Source: JAQUBU01 sp036677685 (lineage in GTDB: Bacteria > Bacillota > Syntrophomonadia > Syntrophomonadales > Syntrophomonadaceae). Taken from it: DNA of 64,000 nucleotides. How positions within the stretch are numbered: position 1 is the first letter of the stretch; every line of letters starts with the position of its first letter. Below are positions 15,517 to 24,072 of the stretch, piece after piece. The stretch covers positions 66,250 through 130,249 of the forward strand of contig JAVBWA010000022.1 of assembly GCA_036677685.1 (NCBI GenBank), read 5' to 3'. The notes under the pieces were generated by a model. The model made no database searches, was not told where the DNA came from, and saw only the letters and a program-made list of their open reading frames with translations. A program made the translations under genes and the position numbers.

Positions 15517-16392
15517 CTAACTGCTTTGCAGCATATGCGCCGGAATTAAAAAATGATATTTATCTTCGGAACTCAATTTCTCTTTATAAATACCCACCAC
15601 TGTATTGGGATAAAACATATCCTCAGTTCCGTTATTGATGATCACTTGATCCGCCCGAATCCCCAACATCATGCCGTTCCTCCGGCCTATGGAGCTGAAA
15701 GGGATGATGCGCAGGCGTCTGGCCCAGCCCGTATTAACCAATGCATCCAGCATATCTTTTTCATTCTGCAAATTATCTACTGCGGATATAAAATCGGCTG
15801 GCAAATACTTCTTGAGATATTGATATTCAGCCACGATGACCGGCCGGTTGGTAAGGGGGTCCCGCAAATTGTTGCCGGTATCCAAAAATGCGGATCCTTT
15901 GCATGTGTTATTATCAAAACGAAGCTCAATATCGAAGTTAAGCATATTGGGTATAAGTTTATTAAGTAAATATTTTTTCCCGAATATACCTATGGCTATA
16001 GCACAAGCAATCCCAACCAGAAGATAGTAAATGGTAAAAGAATGTTCCCAAGGATTAAAAAAATAGGATGCAGCTATACTGGCGCCAGCTACCAAAAAAT
16101 TAATACCATAAAAATAGATAAGGGCTTTCTTAAACTCCTTCCAGTTTTGCGGCCATATGGCAATCATGATCATTAGACATGAAAAAAGAATCTTAAGCGG
16201 TAAACTGTAGAACTTCTCCAGACCGGGAAAAAGAAAGCCTACTGCATAGATTCCTCCTAAAAACGATGCGAGAACTATTCGCTTGTATATTACTTTGATT
16301 CCAGCCATACGAAGAGATGCCCACAGTATGAGAAAGTCCATGACAAAATTAACTAAAAAACTCAGGTCGGCATATACTTCAGGCTTAGGCAT
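15517..16392 (-). CDS. spoIIGA: Sporulation sigma-E factor-processing peptidase SpoIIGA
   Basis: SpoIIGA is the septal membrane aspartic protease that cleaves pro-sigma-E. The N-terminal half carries about five hydrophobic helices (for example FLVNFVMDFLILWASL and YYLLVGIACAIAIGIFG). The C-terminal domain has the protease signature GSAFLDTGNNLRDPLTNRPV, where Asp of DTGN is the expected catalytic residue, and IPFSSIGRRNGMMLGIRAD. A TTG at 16404 could add four residues, but GGGTGAT is spaced for ATG at 16390-16392 (291 residues). A spoIIG-like promoter lies about 100 nt upstream. Confidence 0.93.
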   Translation of the reverse strand: MPKPEVYADLSFLVNFVMDFLILWASLRMAGIKVIYKRIVLASFLGGIYAVGFLFPGLEKFYSLPLKILFSCLMIMIAIWPQNWKEFKKALIYFYGINFLVAGASIAASYFFNPWEHSFTIYYLLVGIACAIAIGIFGKKYLLNKLIPNMLNFDIELRFDNNTCKGSAFLDTGNNLRDPLTNRPVIVAEYQYLKKYLPADFISAVDNLQNEKDMLDALVNTGWARRLRIIPFSSIGRRNGMMLGIRADQVIINNGTEDMFYPNTVVGIYKEKLSSEDKYHFLIPAHMLQSS

Positions 16393-16509
16393 ACTATCAC
16401 CCAATCCACATTACTAGAACACCAAAAAGCATGAGAAACTTTTAAAATAAAAGGGGCAATTTAACGCTAATTAATTCATATGCATATAAAACCGGGTCAT
16501 GTATTCCAA

Positions 16510-16543
16510 ATTATAACAACTGTGATTTATATTATTTGTTGAA
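16510..16543 (-). promoter_or_regulatory. spoIIG-type promoter with 22-bp spacing and 0A-like box
   Basis: On the minus strand an extended -10 (TTGTTATAAT, TATAAT at 16510-16515) lies exactly 22 bp from TTCAAC (16538-16543). The overlapping plus-strand 9-mer TTTGTTGAA (16535-16543) matches the Spo0A box TTTGTCGAA at all but one position. The Bacillus spoIIG promoter is known for a 22-bp spacer and Spo0A activation at the -35. The -35 match itself is weak. Inference: phosphorylated Spo0A turns on spoIIGA-sigE here too. Confidence 0.6.
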
Positions 16544-16585
16544 ATATAACGGCGGAAGGATTTTTAATAATCCCAAATAAGACAA

Positions 16586-16615
16586 AAAACCAGGAATTAT
16601 ACAATTCCCGGTTTT
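16586..16615 (-). terminator. Rho-independent terminator after ftsZ
   Basis: Stem AAAACC/GGTTTT plus GGAATT/AATTCC with one mismatch and a 4-nt loop. On the minus strand it ends in TTTTTTGTC. It closes the long dcw transcript about 180 nt after the ftsZ stop. Confidence 0.8.
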
Positions 16616-16675
16616 CAATAAGCGAAAGGCGAATCTATAATTTAGTTTTCTATAGAAAAAGTCCGTTCAAGCAAT

Positions 16676-16740
16676 GTACTCTATATGGGGACGCAACCTT
16701 CCTGCGAAGGTCCGTCGCCACACCTTAGTCGCCTCTCACG
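16676..16740 (+). repeat. Second hairpin repeat family, copy 2
   Basis: GTACTCTATATGGGGACGC, short stem ACCTTC-CTGC-GAAGGT, then CCGTCGCCACACCTTAG and CGCCTC. The stem differs in sequence and length from the 14579 copy but keeps its hairpin form. It lies in the ftsZ 3' region. Confidence 0.7.
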
Positions 16741-16791
16741 GACTTTAAATAACATCAACCTGACAGCAAGCCAACGGTTTGGCAGGTAATT

Positions 16792-17853
16792 CTATTTTCT
16801 CCGTAGGAAAGGCGGTATTTCTAAATCGTTTTTATCGAGAAAAGTCGGAGGTGCCTCAATGCCCTTTATTTTGGCAGGTTCCGCAACTTGAATCTTCGGA
16901 GTATTAAATCCGGTGGCAATTACGGTTACCCTCACCTCGTCCTGCAAGCTTTCGTCAATATTGGCACCAAATATAATATTAGCTTCATCATCGGCAGCTT
17001 GATGAATGATCTCTGCTGCTTCATTGATTTCAAATAAGGTAAGGTCATTGCCTCCCGCAATATTAAACAAGACTCCTTTGGCACCTTCAATTGAAGTTTC
17101 CAAAAGCGGGCTGGATATTGCCAGCCGTGCGGCTTCAGCCGCCCGTTTTTCTCCGCTGGCTTTGCCTATCCCCATCAATGCGGAGCCGGTATTTTGCATA
17201 ACCGTTTGAACATCTGCAAAGTCGCAGTTAATGACTCCTGGAACCGCAATTAAATCAGAAATTCCCTGCACCCCTTGGCGAAGGATATCATCAGCAATTC
17301 TAAAAGCATCATTAAAAGCCGTATGTTTATCGACGACTTGGAGCAAGCGGTCATTGGGAATGGTAATTAAGCTGTCCACTGCTTCGCGCAAGGCCTGGGT
17401 TCCTCGTTCGGCTTGCATATTCCGCTTGCGGCCTTCAAAAGTAAAGGGTTTGGTTACAACACCTACGGTCAGCGCTCCCAGTTCTTTGGCTATGCGAGCT
17501 ATTACGGGTGCTCCACCGGTCCCGGTACCACCGCCCATGCCGGCGGTTACAAATACCATATCTGAACCCTGAAGAGCTTTCTTAACCTCATCGGCATTCT
17601 CCTCGGTTGCTTTCATGCCTACTTCCGGGTCGGCCCCCGCACCCAAACCTTTGGTCAGTTTTTCTCCTACTTGTATTTTCTTCTCCGCCTTGGAAAGATA
17701 TAATGCCTGGGCATCAGTATTTACGGAAATAAATTCAACACCTTTGAGCCCGGCTTCAATCATCCGGTTAATAGCATTATTGCCTCCGCCACCGACCCCT
17801 ATTACCTTGATATTAGCAAACTGCTGCTCCTCCACATCAAAATCCAACGGCAT
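16792..17853 (-). CDS. ftsZ: Cell division GTPase FtsZ
   Basis: FtsZ is the tubulin homologue that forms the division ring. The product is 353 residues. GTP-binding motifs are IGVGGGGNNAINRM near the start and the tubulin signature GMGGGTGTGGAPVIA at about 105-120. The T7 loop region (NCDFADVQTVM) and the C-terminal partner-binding peptide (DLEIPPFLRRK), which docks on FtsA, are intact. The linker is short. The ATG follows GGAGGAGG. It lies 18 nt after ftsA as the last gene of the dcw cluster, with a terminator downstream. Confidence 0.97.
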   Translation of the reverse strand: MPLDFDVEEQQFANIKVIGVGGGGNNAINRMIEAGLKGVEFISVNTDAQALYLSKAEKKIQVGEKLTKGLGAGADPEVGMKATEENADEVKKALQGSDMVFVTAGMGGGTGTGGAPVIARIAKELGALTVGVVTKPFTFEGRKRNMQAERGTQALREAVDSLITIPNDRLLQVVDKHTAFNDAFRIADDILRQGVQGISDLIAVPGVINCDFADVQTVMQNTGSALMGIGKASGEKRAAEAARLAISSPLLETSIEGAKGVLFNIAGGNDLTLFEINEAAEIIHQAADDEANIIFGANIDESLQDEVRVTVIATGFNTPKIQVAEPAKIKGIEAPPTFLDKNDLEIPPFLRRK

Positions 17854-17871
17854 TTACAAACCTCCTCCACC

Positions 17872-19098
17872 TTATCTGAATAAATCCTTCCACCAGTAAT
17901 TAAGCTTATCGAATAGACCTGAAAAACCTCGTCTGCTGCCACTATTTATGTTTAAATAATTTGCTGCATAAATCAAGCCTCCCAAAATGGTAGCGTTTTG
18001 GGGTTTGTTAAAATCAAGCGGAATCCCTCTAAGGTTTCCCGGAATACCTAAACGCACCGGTATGTTCATATACTCCTCCATTACTTGCGCTATACCGGCT
18101 AGTTCTGCTTCACCGCCACTGAGAACTATTCCCCCTGGAATTCTCTCCTGACAGGCGAAGTTCTTGAGTTCAGTATATATCATCTCTATTATCTCGGCTA
18201 CCCGTGCTGAAATAATATCGGCTACCACCTGTTGTGAAACCCGTTTGCTGTCCTTGCCTTGAATGTTTTTGACTTCAATAAAAATATCATTGCTTGCTAT
18301 ATCCGGACTGGCAACTCCGTTTTTCTCTTTTATCCGGGCTGCTTCTTCCACCGAAGTTCGCAGAACAATGGCCAAATCCTTGGTTATATACTCTCCCCCC
18401 ACCGGCAAGACCGAAGTAAAAAGGAGGCTTCCCGCTTCGAAACAACTGATCTCCGTAGTTCCTCCGCCAATATCCACCAACACTACTCCCATTTCTTTTT
18501 CGGTGGGCAGCAGCACCGATTCTGCAACCAGTAAAGGATTATATACAATTTTATTTATTTGCAGATTGATCCGCTGGGTGCTTCTCTGCATATTCTGAAT
18601 GGCGGCGGTTGCTGCAATAATCAGTGCAACTTCTACCTCCAACCTGCTTCCTACCATACCTATAGGGTCTTTGACCCCATCATAACCATCTACTATATAC
18701 TGCCGTTCAATTGCCTGCACAATAGTTTTATCGGGTGGCAGGGCAATATTACAGGCAGATTGCATTACTCTTTCCTTATCTTCCTGGGTTATTTCATAAT
18801 TGGGGTTACCTACTGCAACTACCGCATGATTGTTTATAGCGTAAATACTTCCTCCGGAAAAACTTACCAGAGCACTGCTTACTTCCACTCCGGTTAATCT
18901 CTCCAGATCGTTAATGCAGTTTTCTATGGAACGGGCGGTGTTCTCAATATCTATGATGTTTCCTTTGCGCAATCCCAGGGAAGGTGCATGAGTCACCCCA
19001 AGAATATTTATATCGCGACTGGAGCCTATCTCGGCCATAGCAGCTTTAACCCGTGTGGTCCCAACATCTAAAGCTACTACAATATTTCTTTTGTTAAT
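17872..19098 (-). CDS. ftsA: Cell division protein FtsA, unusual start codon
   Basis: FtsA is the actin-like ATPase that anchors FtsZ to the membrane. Visible motifs are the phosphate-1 loop VVALDVGTTRVKAAM, VVLVDIGGGTTEIS and IVLSGGEAELAGI. The C-terminal amphipathic helix (GLFDKLNYWWKDLF) is the membrane target. An in-frame GTG at 19140 has no ribosome binding site. Instead AAGGGG lies 9-10 nt before ATT at 19096-19098, which aligns with the family N-terminus (INKRNIVVALD), giving 408 residues. The next ATG would delete the ATP-binding loop. I use the ATT; the GTG (422 residues) is the alternative. Confidence 0.9.
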   Translation of the reverse strand: MNKRNIVVALDVGTTRVKAAMAEIGSSRDINILGVTHAPSLGLRKGNIIDIENTARSIENCINDLERLTGVEVSSALVSFSGGSIYAINNHAVVAVGNPNYEITQEDKERVMQSACNIALPPDKTIVQAIERQYIVDGYDGVKDPIGMVGSRLEVEVALIIAATAAIQNMQRSTQRINLQINKIVYNPLLVAESVLLPTEKEMGVVLVDIGGGTTEISCFEAGSLLFTSVLPVGGEYITKDLAIVLRTSVEEAARIKEKNGVASPDIASNDIFIEVKNIQGKDSKRVSQQVVADIISARVAEIIEMIYTELKNFACQERIPGGIVLSGGEAELAGIAQVMEEYMNIPVRLGIPGNLRGIPLDFNKPQNATILGGLIYAANYLNINSGSRRGFSGLFDKLNYWWKDLFR

Positions 19099-19179
19099 CG
19101 CAACGCACCCCTTAGAAGAACTCCTACATTTAAATACCACAAGGATACTTATTTTCCCTTTTTATTAGCCTGGTTTTGT

Positions 19180-19515
19180 TTAGTATTTTTTCAGGAGATA
19201 TCGACGAATTATTCCCAAATTTTGGAATATGCGCACTCCAAAAACCACCACCGCCGCCAAGTAAAGTTGAATTCCCAGCCGATCACCCATATATGCAAGT
19301 CCGGCTGCTAAAAGAGTATTGACGATAAATCCGCTTATAAAGATAGTAGTATCAAAATTATCCTCCATATAAGCCCGAATACCGCCAAATACCGCATCTA
19401 AAGCGGCAATTACGGCAATTGACATATACTTGGCATAGACCAGAGTTAAAAAAACGGGCATTTGCATACCGATAAAAAGTCCGATCAGTAAACAGAAAAA
19501 AACTACTATCCACAT
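19180..19515 (-). CDS. sbp: Small basic protein Sbp, DUF1290 membrane protein
   Basis: A 111-residue integral membrane protein of the DUF1290/Sbp family, of unknown function, found between ftsQ and ftsA in many Firmicutes. It has three hydrophobic segments (about 2-24, 30-45 and 55-75, then AAVVVFGVRIF) and a basic C-terminal tail (IIRRYLLKKY). Conserved pattern: ALDAVFGGIRAYMEDNFD. It lies 4 nt from the DUF881 gene and is surely co-transcribed. Confidence 0.85.
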   Translation of the reverse strand: MWIVVFFCLLIGLFIGMQMPVFLTLVYAKYMSIAVIAALDAVFGGIRAYMEDNFDTTIFISGFIVNTLLAAGLAYMGDRLGIQLYLAAVVVFGVRIFQNLGIIRRYLLKKY

Positions 19516-19518
19516 GAT

Positions 19519-20238
19519 TTATTCCGCCTTTTTGTCGTATTTAACAGGAACCGCATAAGTGAAGTTCATGCTTCCGCTGTAAGCGGGGATATCCAGGTTC
19601 TCCGCTTTGGCAATGGTCGCTTGAATACCCAACACTTGAAGATTGCTCATATAACCGCCTTTAATCAGCATTCCGCTTTCCAGAGTATCAGGATTTCCAA
19701 TAGCTTTTATAACAAAAGGCGGGCCAATTTTGTTCCAGTTAACTAAAATCAAAGTACCCGCGCATCTAATTTCAGACCGCGCCGTAATACGCTCGTCATT
19801 AACTGAAATAGCTTCGGCACCGGAAGCTTTAAGGTCATTCACCAGCATTAAAAGGTCAGAATCATGAACAATTGTAAAATTAGGATTTTCACCAGTTTGC
19901 AACTCACCAGCACTATCAGTCACAGTGATAATTACTCCCGGACCTTGAACCGGAACCAATCCTGCATTCAAATTAGCCTTTTGGATGTCCTCCTCTAAAT
20001 CAGCCATCGCCGGATCATTCTGACGGGTATTCTTTAATTTTTCGCGCAAAGACAATACTTCTTCAACCAGGGCATCACGTTCCTGGCTCACGGTATTTAC
20101 CTGTTGGGTCAAATCTTCGACGCGGGCTGGAACCAGATTGGACTGGTAACTTTCCGTAGTCTTGAATTGAATCGCCAGCATTATCCCTAAAATAAGGCAT
20201 ACAGCCGCAATTGCAAACTGAGCCCCTTTGCTGCGCAA
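19519..20238 (-). CDS. DUF881 family protein (YlxW/YlxX type)
   Basis: A DUF881 protein with one N-terminal membrane helix (AQFAIAAVCLILGIMLAIQF). A coiled-coil segment follows (about residues 30-75, VEDLTQQVNTVSQERDALVEEV), then a globular extracytoplasmic domain (GPGVIITVTDS, ISVNDERITARSEIRCAG). Such genes sit between ftsQ and ftsA in Firmicutes, and a role in division-site assembly is assumed but unproven. A GTG at 20247 overlaps the GGAAGGTG ribosome binding site, so TTG at 20236-20238 is the likelier start (239 residues). Confidence 0.85.
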   Translation of the reverse strand: MRSKGAQFAIAAVCLILGIMLAIQFKTTESYQSNLVPARVEDLTQQVNTVSQERDALVEEVLSLREKLKNTRQNDPAMADLEEDIQKANLNAGLVPVQGPGVIITVTDSAGELQTGENPNFTIVHDSDLLMLVNDLKASGAEAISVNDERITARSEIRCAGTLILVNWNKIGPPFVIKAIGNPDTLESGMLIKGGYMSNLQVLGIQATIAKAENLDIPAYSGSMNFTYAVPVKYDKKAE

Positions 20239-20260
20239 TGTGTTCACCTTCCATCCTTTT

Positions 20261-21001
20261 TTAAACTCGGGTTTTAACTACTGGTTGTCCTTTGAAACGC
20301 AGATCAACATATTCCAATTTTTCTATACCAGTTTTCTGCAGATCATCTTCTATCTTAAATATCTGATCGAAAAATTCAGCCTTTTCAGCCAGTCTTTCTA
20401 CCTTGCCAAATTTTACCTGAGTCCCTTCCGCCGTAAAAACCACTATTTCCTTATCCTCAGATATATAATGAAAATCTGAAATTCTCTTTCGATTCTCCGG
20501 GGATAAGGCTTCCCATACTTGTCTAATGCTTTGAATTCCTTCGGCCTGAACTGCCTGTCCCAGATTAATCCGCTCAGGCAGCTTGTCTATGGTTATTACC
20601 AGATAATTCGCAAATGAAAAACTGTTTATTTTGTCTATACAAACCCCCTCATCATCAATACACAAAAACATTTCCTGGTAAGGTACCAGTGCCCATATCT
20701 TTCTTTCCTCCACCCGAAGTTCAATAGTTCGGGGCAGATGTCTTATTATTTCAGCATGTTTTACCAATGGATGAATTTCCACAGCCCGGGATACGAATTG
20801 CTCATCTACTTTGAAAATATTTACTCCGGTTTTTAGTCCTGAAAGTTTTAAGACCTCCTCGCGGGTTAATCTTTCTAGCCCGGTAATGCCTATTTTCTCA
20901 ACATTGAAAAAGGCACTATGCATAAACAAGAAAACCGATATAAAAAAAATAAGAATAAATATTACAAACTGAAATATTTTTAAGCGCCGGTTTTTACCCA
21001 C
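20261..21001 (-). CDS. ftsQ: Cell division protein FtsQ/DivIB
   Basis: FtsQ/DivIB is the bitopic divisome scaffold that binds FtsL and FtsB/DivIC. The 246-residue product has a short basic cytoplasmic tail (MGKNRRLKIFQF) and one membrane helix (about 10-30). A POTRA domain follows (FNVEKIGITGLERLTREEVLKLSGL, about 32-100), then the beta domain ending in YVDLRFKGQPVVK. The GTG start follows GGGGAAAT. Sequence is poorly conserved in this family, but position between murA and ftsA/ftsZ makes the call firm. Confidence 0.88.
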   Translation of the reverse strand: MGKNRRLKIFQFVIFILIFFISVFLFMHSAFFNVEKIGITGLERLTREEVLKLSGLKTGVNIFKVDEQFVSRAVEIHPLVKHAEIIRHLPRTIELRVEERKIWALVPYQEMFLCIDDEGVCIDKINSFSFANYLVITIDKLPERINLGQAVQAEGIQSIRQVWEALSPENRKRISDFHYISEDKEIVVFTAEGTQVKFGKVERLAEKAEFFDQIFKIEDDLQKTGIEKLEYVDLRFKGQPVVKTRV

Positions 21002-21083
21002 TTTATTTCCCCAATCCCCTAATTACTGTGAAAATTATAACAAATATTTAATACAAAATCATTAGCATCTTTAATAACAGAAA

Positions 21084-21118
21084 GAACTAACGAAAGCTTA
21101 CCTATCCTCCGTTAGTTC
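21084..21118 (-). terminator. Possible terminator/attenuator hairpin between murA and ftsQ
   Basis: A 9-bp stem GAACTAACG / CGTTAGTTC with a 17-nt loop. On the minus strand it is followed by TTTCTGTTATT. The weak T-run and its place inside the dcw operon suggest partial termination or mRNA processing. Confidence 0.4.
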
Positions 21119-21161
21119 CTATTTTCTTACCTTTAACCTCACTCCTATTTCCCAACTAAAA

Positions 21162-22424
21162 CTAAGTTTGGCTAACCTGGTCGAAATGAATATCTGCTCC
21201 AAGTCCCATTAGTTTTTGGTCAATTTTTTCATACCCTCGATTAATGTGCTCCGTTTTATTAATTCGGGTATCTCCATCAGCAAACAAAGCTGCCAGAATT
21301 AAAGCAGCACCAGCCCGTAAATCAGTAGCTTCCACATTGGTGCCCTCCAGGTTGTTTCTGCCTTTAATAATAGCTATCTTGCCTTCAGTTTTAATATCGG
21401 CGCCCATGCGCCGGAGCTCCTGAACATGCATAAAACGGTTTTCAAATATGGTTTCTACTATTATACTGGTACCCTGCACCGTAGATAATAAAGCCATCAT
21501 TTGTGCCTGCATATCGGTGGGAAAACCTGGATATGGCATGGTTTTAATATCAGTCGAACGGTAGTGATGATTGCCGACCACTCGAATCCCTGCATTACAG
21601 GGAAGTATTTCCAAACCTATTTCCTTAAGTTTGGCGACCAGTGGTTGGATATGCTCCATTACCACGTTTTCTATATATACATCACCACGGCTGATGGCTG
21701 CGGCTACCATAAAGGTTCCAGCCTCAATCCGATCCGGTATAACCCCGTGTTCAACCCCGCCTAAACGTTCTACTCCCTCTATACATATGGTATCGAGACC
21801 GGCTCCTCGTATTTTGGCACCCATTCGATTTAAGAAATTCTGCAGATCCACTATTTCCGGTTCGCGGGCAGCATTACGAATAATGGTTACTCCCTGAGTG
21901 AGAGCGGCGGCCATTATAATATTTTCAGTAGCACCCACACTGGGAAAATCCAAAAGTATTTCTTTACCGGTAGTTGAATGACCATTGCCTTCCATAAAGC
22001 CATATTCTTCGACCAGCTCATAGCCCAGATTCCTAAAACCTTTTAAATGCAAATCCATCGGTCTGATGCCAATTGCACATCCGCCAGGGTAGGCTACCCG
22101 CGCATGTTTAAATCTTCCCAGCAAAGCACCCATTACCAGATTGGATGCGCGCATTTTGCGCGAAATATACTCAGGAAGCTCATATGCTCCCACATTTCTC
22201 GAATCAATAATTAAATTATCGGCTTCTCTTTTAACTTTGGCACCGAGAATCCGCAAAGCATCTGACATCACATTAATATCTTCCAGCTCTGGAACTCCGG
22301 ATAAAATGACCTCTCCCGATGACATTAAACTGGCTGCCATGATTGGAAGAGTTGCATTTTTGGAACCACTTATTTTTACCTGCCCTTTTAGTGGTCTTCC
22401 GCCTTTAAGCGTTAGGCTGTTCAA
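21162..22424 (-). CDS. murA: UDP-N-acetylglucosamine 1-carboxyvinyltransferase MurA
   Basis: MurA transfers enolpyruvate from PEP to UDP-GlcNAc, the first committed step of peptidoglycan synthesis. The 420-residue product begins NSLTLKGGRPLKGQVKISG and includes the SKNATLPIMAA substrate loop. The catalytic Cys (GGCAIGIRPMDLH, about Cys116) is present, so fosfomycin sensitivity is expected at this residue. The start is TTG at 22422-22424 behind GGTGGAGGTG. The open frame continues upstream for 39 codons only because repeat copies 4a/4b lack stops in that frame; those residues are not part of MurA. Confidence 0.95.
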   Translation of the reverse strand: MNSLTLKGGRPLKGQVKISGSKNATLPIMAASLMSSGEVILSGVPELEDINVMSDALRILGAKVKREADNLIIDSRNVGAYELPEYISRKMRASNLVMGALLGRFKHARVAYPGGCAIGIRPMDLHLKGFRNLGYELVEEYGFMEGNGHSTTGKEILLDFPSVGATENIIMAAALTQGVTIIRNAAREPEIVDLQNFLNRMGAKIRGAGLDTICIEGVERLGGVEHGVIPDRIEAGTFMVAAAISRGDVYIENVVMEHIQPLVAKLKEIGLEILPCNAGIRVVGNHHYRSTDIKTMPYPGFPTDMQAQMMALLSTVQGTSIIVETIFENRFMHVQELRRMGADIKTEGKIAIIKGRNNLEGTNVEATDLRAGAALILAALFADGDTRINKTEHINRGYEKIDQKLMGLGADIHFDQVSQT

Positions 22425-22443
22425 ACAAACACCTCCACCAAAA

Positions 22444-22503
22444 TTTAAGCATCGAAAGAAACTGCGAAGCAGTTTCAACATACCGCTGCAACAAGACGCG
22501 GAA
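22444..22503 (+). repeat. Modular hairpin repeat, copy 4a (A module and partial D)
   Basis: TTTAAGCATCGAAAG, A hairpin GAAACTGC-GAA-GCAGTTTC, then CAACATACCGCTGCAAC, breaking off at ACAAGACGCGG. Modules B and C are absent. It is tandem with copy 4b. Confidence 0.8.
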
Positions 22504-22577
22504 TTTAAGCCTCGGAAGAAACTGCAGAGCAGTTTCAACACACCGCTGCAACGAGGTGGGGGAGCACCTCGTTATAA
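22504..22577 (+). repeat. Modular hairpin repeat, copy 4b (A and short D)
   Basis: TTTAAGCCTCGG, A hairpin GAAACTGC-AGA-GCAGTTTC, CAACACA, then a short D module whose stem CGAGGTG/CACCTCG is closed by six bases. The right end GTTATAAG provides the TAA stop of murC (22572-22574). Confidence 0.85.
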
Positions 22578-23960
22578 GTTTAGGACAGATTGATTAAGAT
22601 TTTTTAACAAGTTAGGACCAAGTTTCCATATATCTCCTGCGCCCATAGTTATAATCAAATCTTCTCTCCGGCTATTTTTTGTCAAATAACTTTCTATTTC
22701 TGGCAGAGAGGGCATATACATAGCATTGCAATCTACGGCACATGCAGCTTCGTATACGGTTTTACCACTTATTCCAGGAATAATCTGCTCACCCGCTGAA
22801 TATACATCAGTAAAAATAACCTTATCGACTCCGACAAATGCCTCACCCAGTTGCTTGCCTAAAATACTGGTTCGCGAATAGCGGTGGGGCTGGAAAACCA
22901 CGATAACCCTGCCTTTATGAAAAGCCCGGGCCGCTGCAATGGTAGCCTTGATTTCGGTAGGATGATGGGCATAATCATCCACCACGGTAATATCGGCATG
23001 GCTGCCCATTATTTGAAAACGGCGCCGCGCGCCAAAAAACTTTTTCAAGGCTCTTTTTATATCGGAAAAACTCAAACCAATCTCGACTGCAACTGCAATA
23101 GCAGCCAAAGCATTTAGAGCATTATGTTTACCAGGGATCGATAACTCAACATCGCCCAAATACTCGGCTTGGTGATAAACTTTAAAACTAGAACCCATTC
23201 CCTCTGCATTCCAGTCCTGCAAGAAATAATCAAAGGAATGGTCTTCGCCATATAGAATAGCCTTGCCGGGAATTATCTGTTTTAAGTGAAGATTGCATTC
23301 ATCACTTCCACAAAGCACAGCAAAACCTTGCGAATCCACTTGTTTAACAAACTGTTCAAAGGCATTTTTTATATTGTCAAATGACTTGTAGAAATCAAGA
23401 TGATCATCCTCAATATTAGTTACTACGGCTATATAAGGATTAATTTCCAAAAATGACGCATCACTTTCATCGGCCTCAGTTACAAAAAGTTCACCTGACC
23501 CCGATTTAGCATTAAGCTTACTGCCTTGCAGTTCTCCCCCCACAATAAAGCTGGGATCCATCCCACAATCAGCCAGTACTGTATAAATCATTGATGTTGT
23601 GGTAGTTTTTCCATGGGCACCGGCAACTGCTATCCCTTTCTTGTTATTAACCAGAGTAGCCAGCATCTGTCCTCTTTTCAAAATCGGAATATTCCTTTCC
23701 TTGGCCAGTTTTACCTCAACATTGTCTTGAGGAATTGCCGAGGAAATTACTAACAGATCAACCCCTTCCCCAAGGTTGGATGAAGAATGCCCCTGGAAAA
23801 CTTTTATGCCTAATTCATTAAAATTTGCCGCAACATTTTCAGCCTGGAAATCCGAGCCGGTAATTTTAAAATCCTGTTCAACAAGGACCTTGGCTAGTCC
23901 GCTCATACCCGCTCCAGCTATTCCCACCATATGAATCCATTGTTTTGACGTGGAGGCCAT
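22572..23960 (-). CDS. murC: UDP-N-acetylmuramate--L-alanine ligase MurC
   Basis: MurC adds L-Ala to UDP-MurNAc. The 462-residue product shows the N-terminal Rossmann motif (MVGIAGAGMSGLAKVL), the ATP loop (AGAHGKTTTTSMI), the acidic EADESDASFL and the C-terminal VVDDYAHHPTEIKATI. A GTG/ATG extension to 24011 exists, but AAGGAG is eight bases before ATG at 23958-23960, so I use that. Its stop codon lies inside the end of repeat copy 4b. Upstream neighbour is murG. Confidence 0.95.
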   Translation of the reverse strand: MASTSKQWIHMVGIAGAGMSGLAKVLVEQDFKITGSDFQAENVAANFNELGIKVFQGHSSSNLGEGVDLLVISSAIPQDNVEVKLAKERNIPILKRGQMLATLVNNKKGIAVAGAHGKTTTTSMIYTVLADCGMDPSFIVGGELQGSKLNAKSGSGELFVTEADESDASFLEINPYIAVVTNIEDDHLDFYKSFDNIKNAFEQFVKQVDSQGFAVLCGSDECNLHLKQIIPGKAILYGEDHSFDYFLQDWNAEGMGSSFKVYHQAEYLGDVELSIPGKHNALNALAAIAVAVEIGLSFSDIKRALKKFFGARRRFQIMGSHADITVVDDYAHHPTEIKATIAAARAFHKGRVIVVFQPHRYSRTSILGKQLGEAFVGVDKVIFTDVYSAGEQIIPGISGKTVYEAACAVDCNAMYMPSLPEIESYLTKNSRREDLIITMGAGDIWKLGPNLLKNLNQSVLNL

Positions 23961-24072
23961 TTCCTCATCTCCTTCTCCTATCTCTAAGCAATTACATTGT
24001 ATAGTATGCATAATTAATAAAAGTGGTTACATTGTAGAAGTTTTGGCATACATTTTCTAATAGAACAGTGAC

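Larger units (their letters stand above)
16405..16791. other. Intergenic region between spoIIGA and ftsZ
   Basis: This 387-nt gap contains the spoIIG-type promoter (16510-16543), the ftsZ terminator (16586-16615) and a copy of the second repeat family (16676-16740). No gene is visible. Confidence 0.75.

Noticed and set aside
22425..22541. N-terminal extension of murA
   Set aside because: It is coded by repeat copies 4a/4b with biased composition, and the ribosome binding site plus family length place the start at 22424.
22444..22577. Two tandem repeat units that could look like a small CRISPR array
   Set aside because: The units are hairpin modules shared with many distant loci, with no unique spacers and no cas genes nearby.
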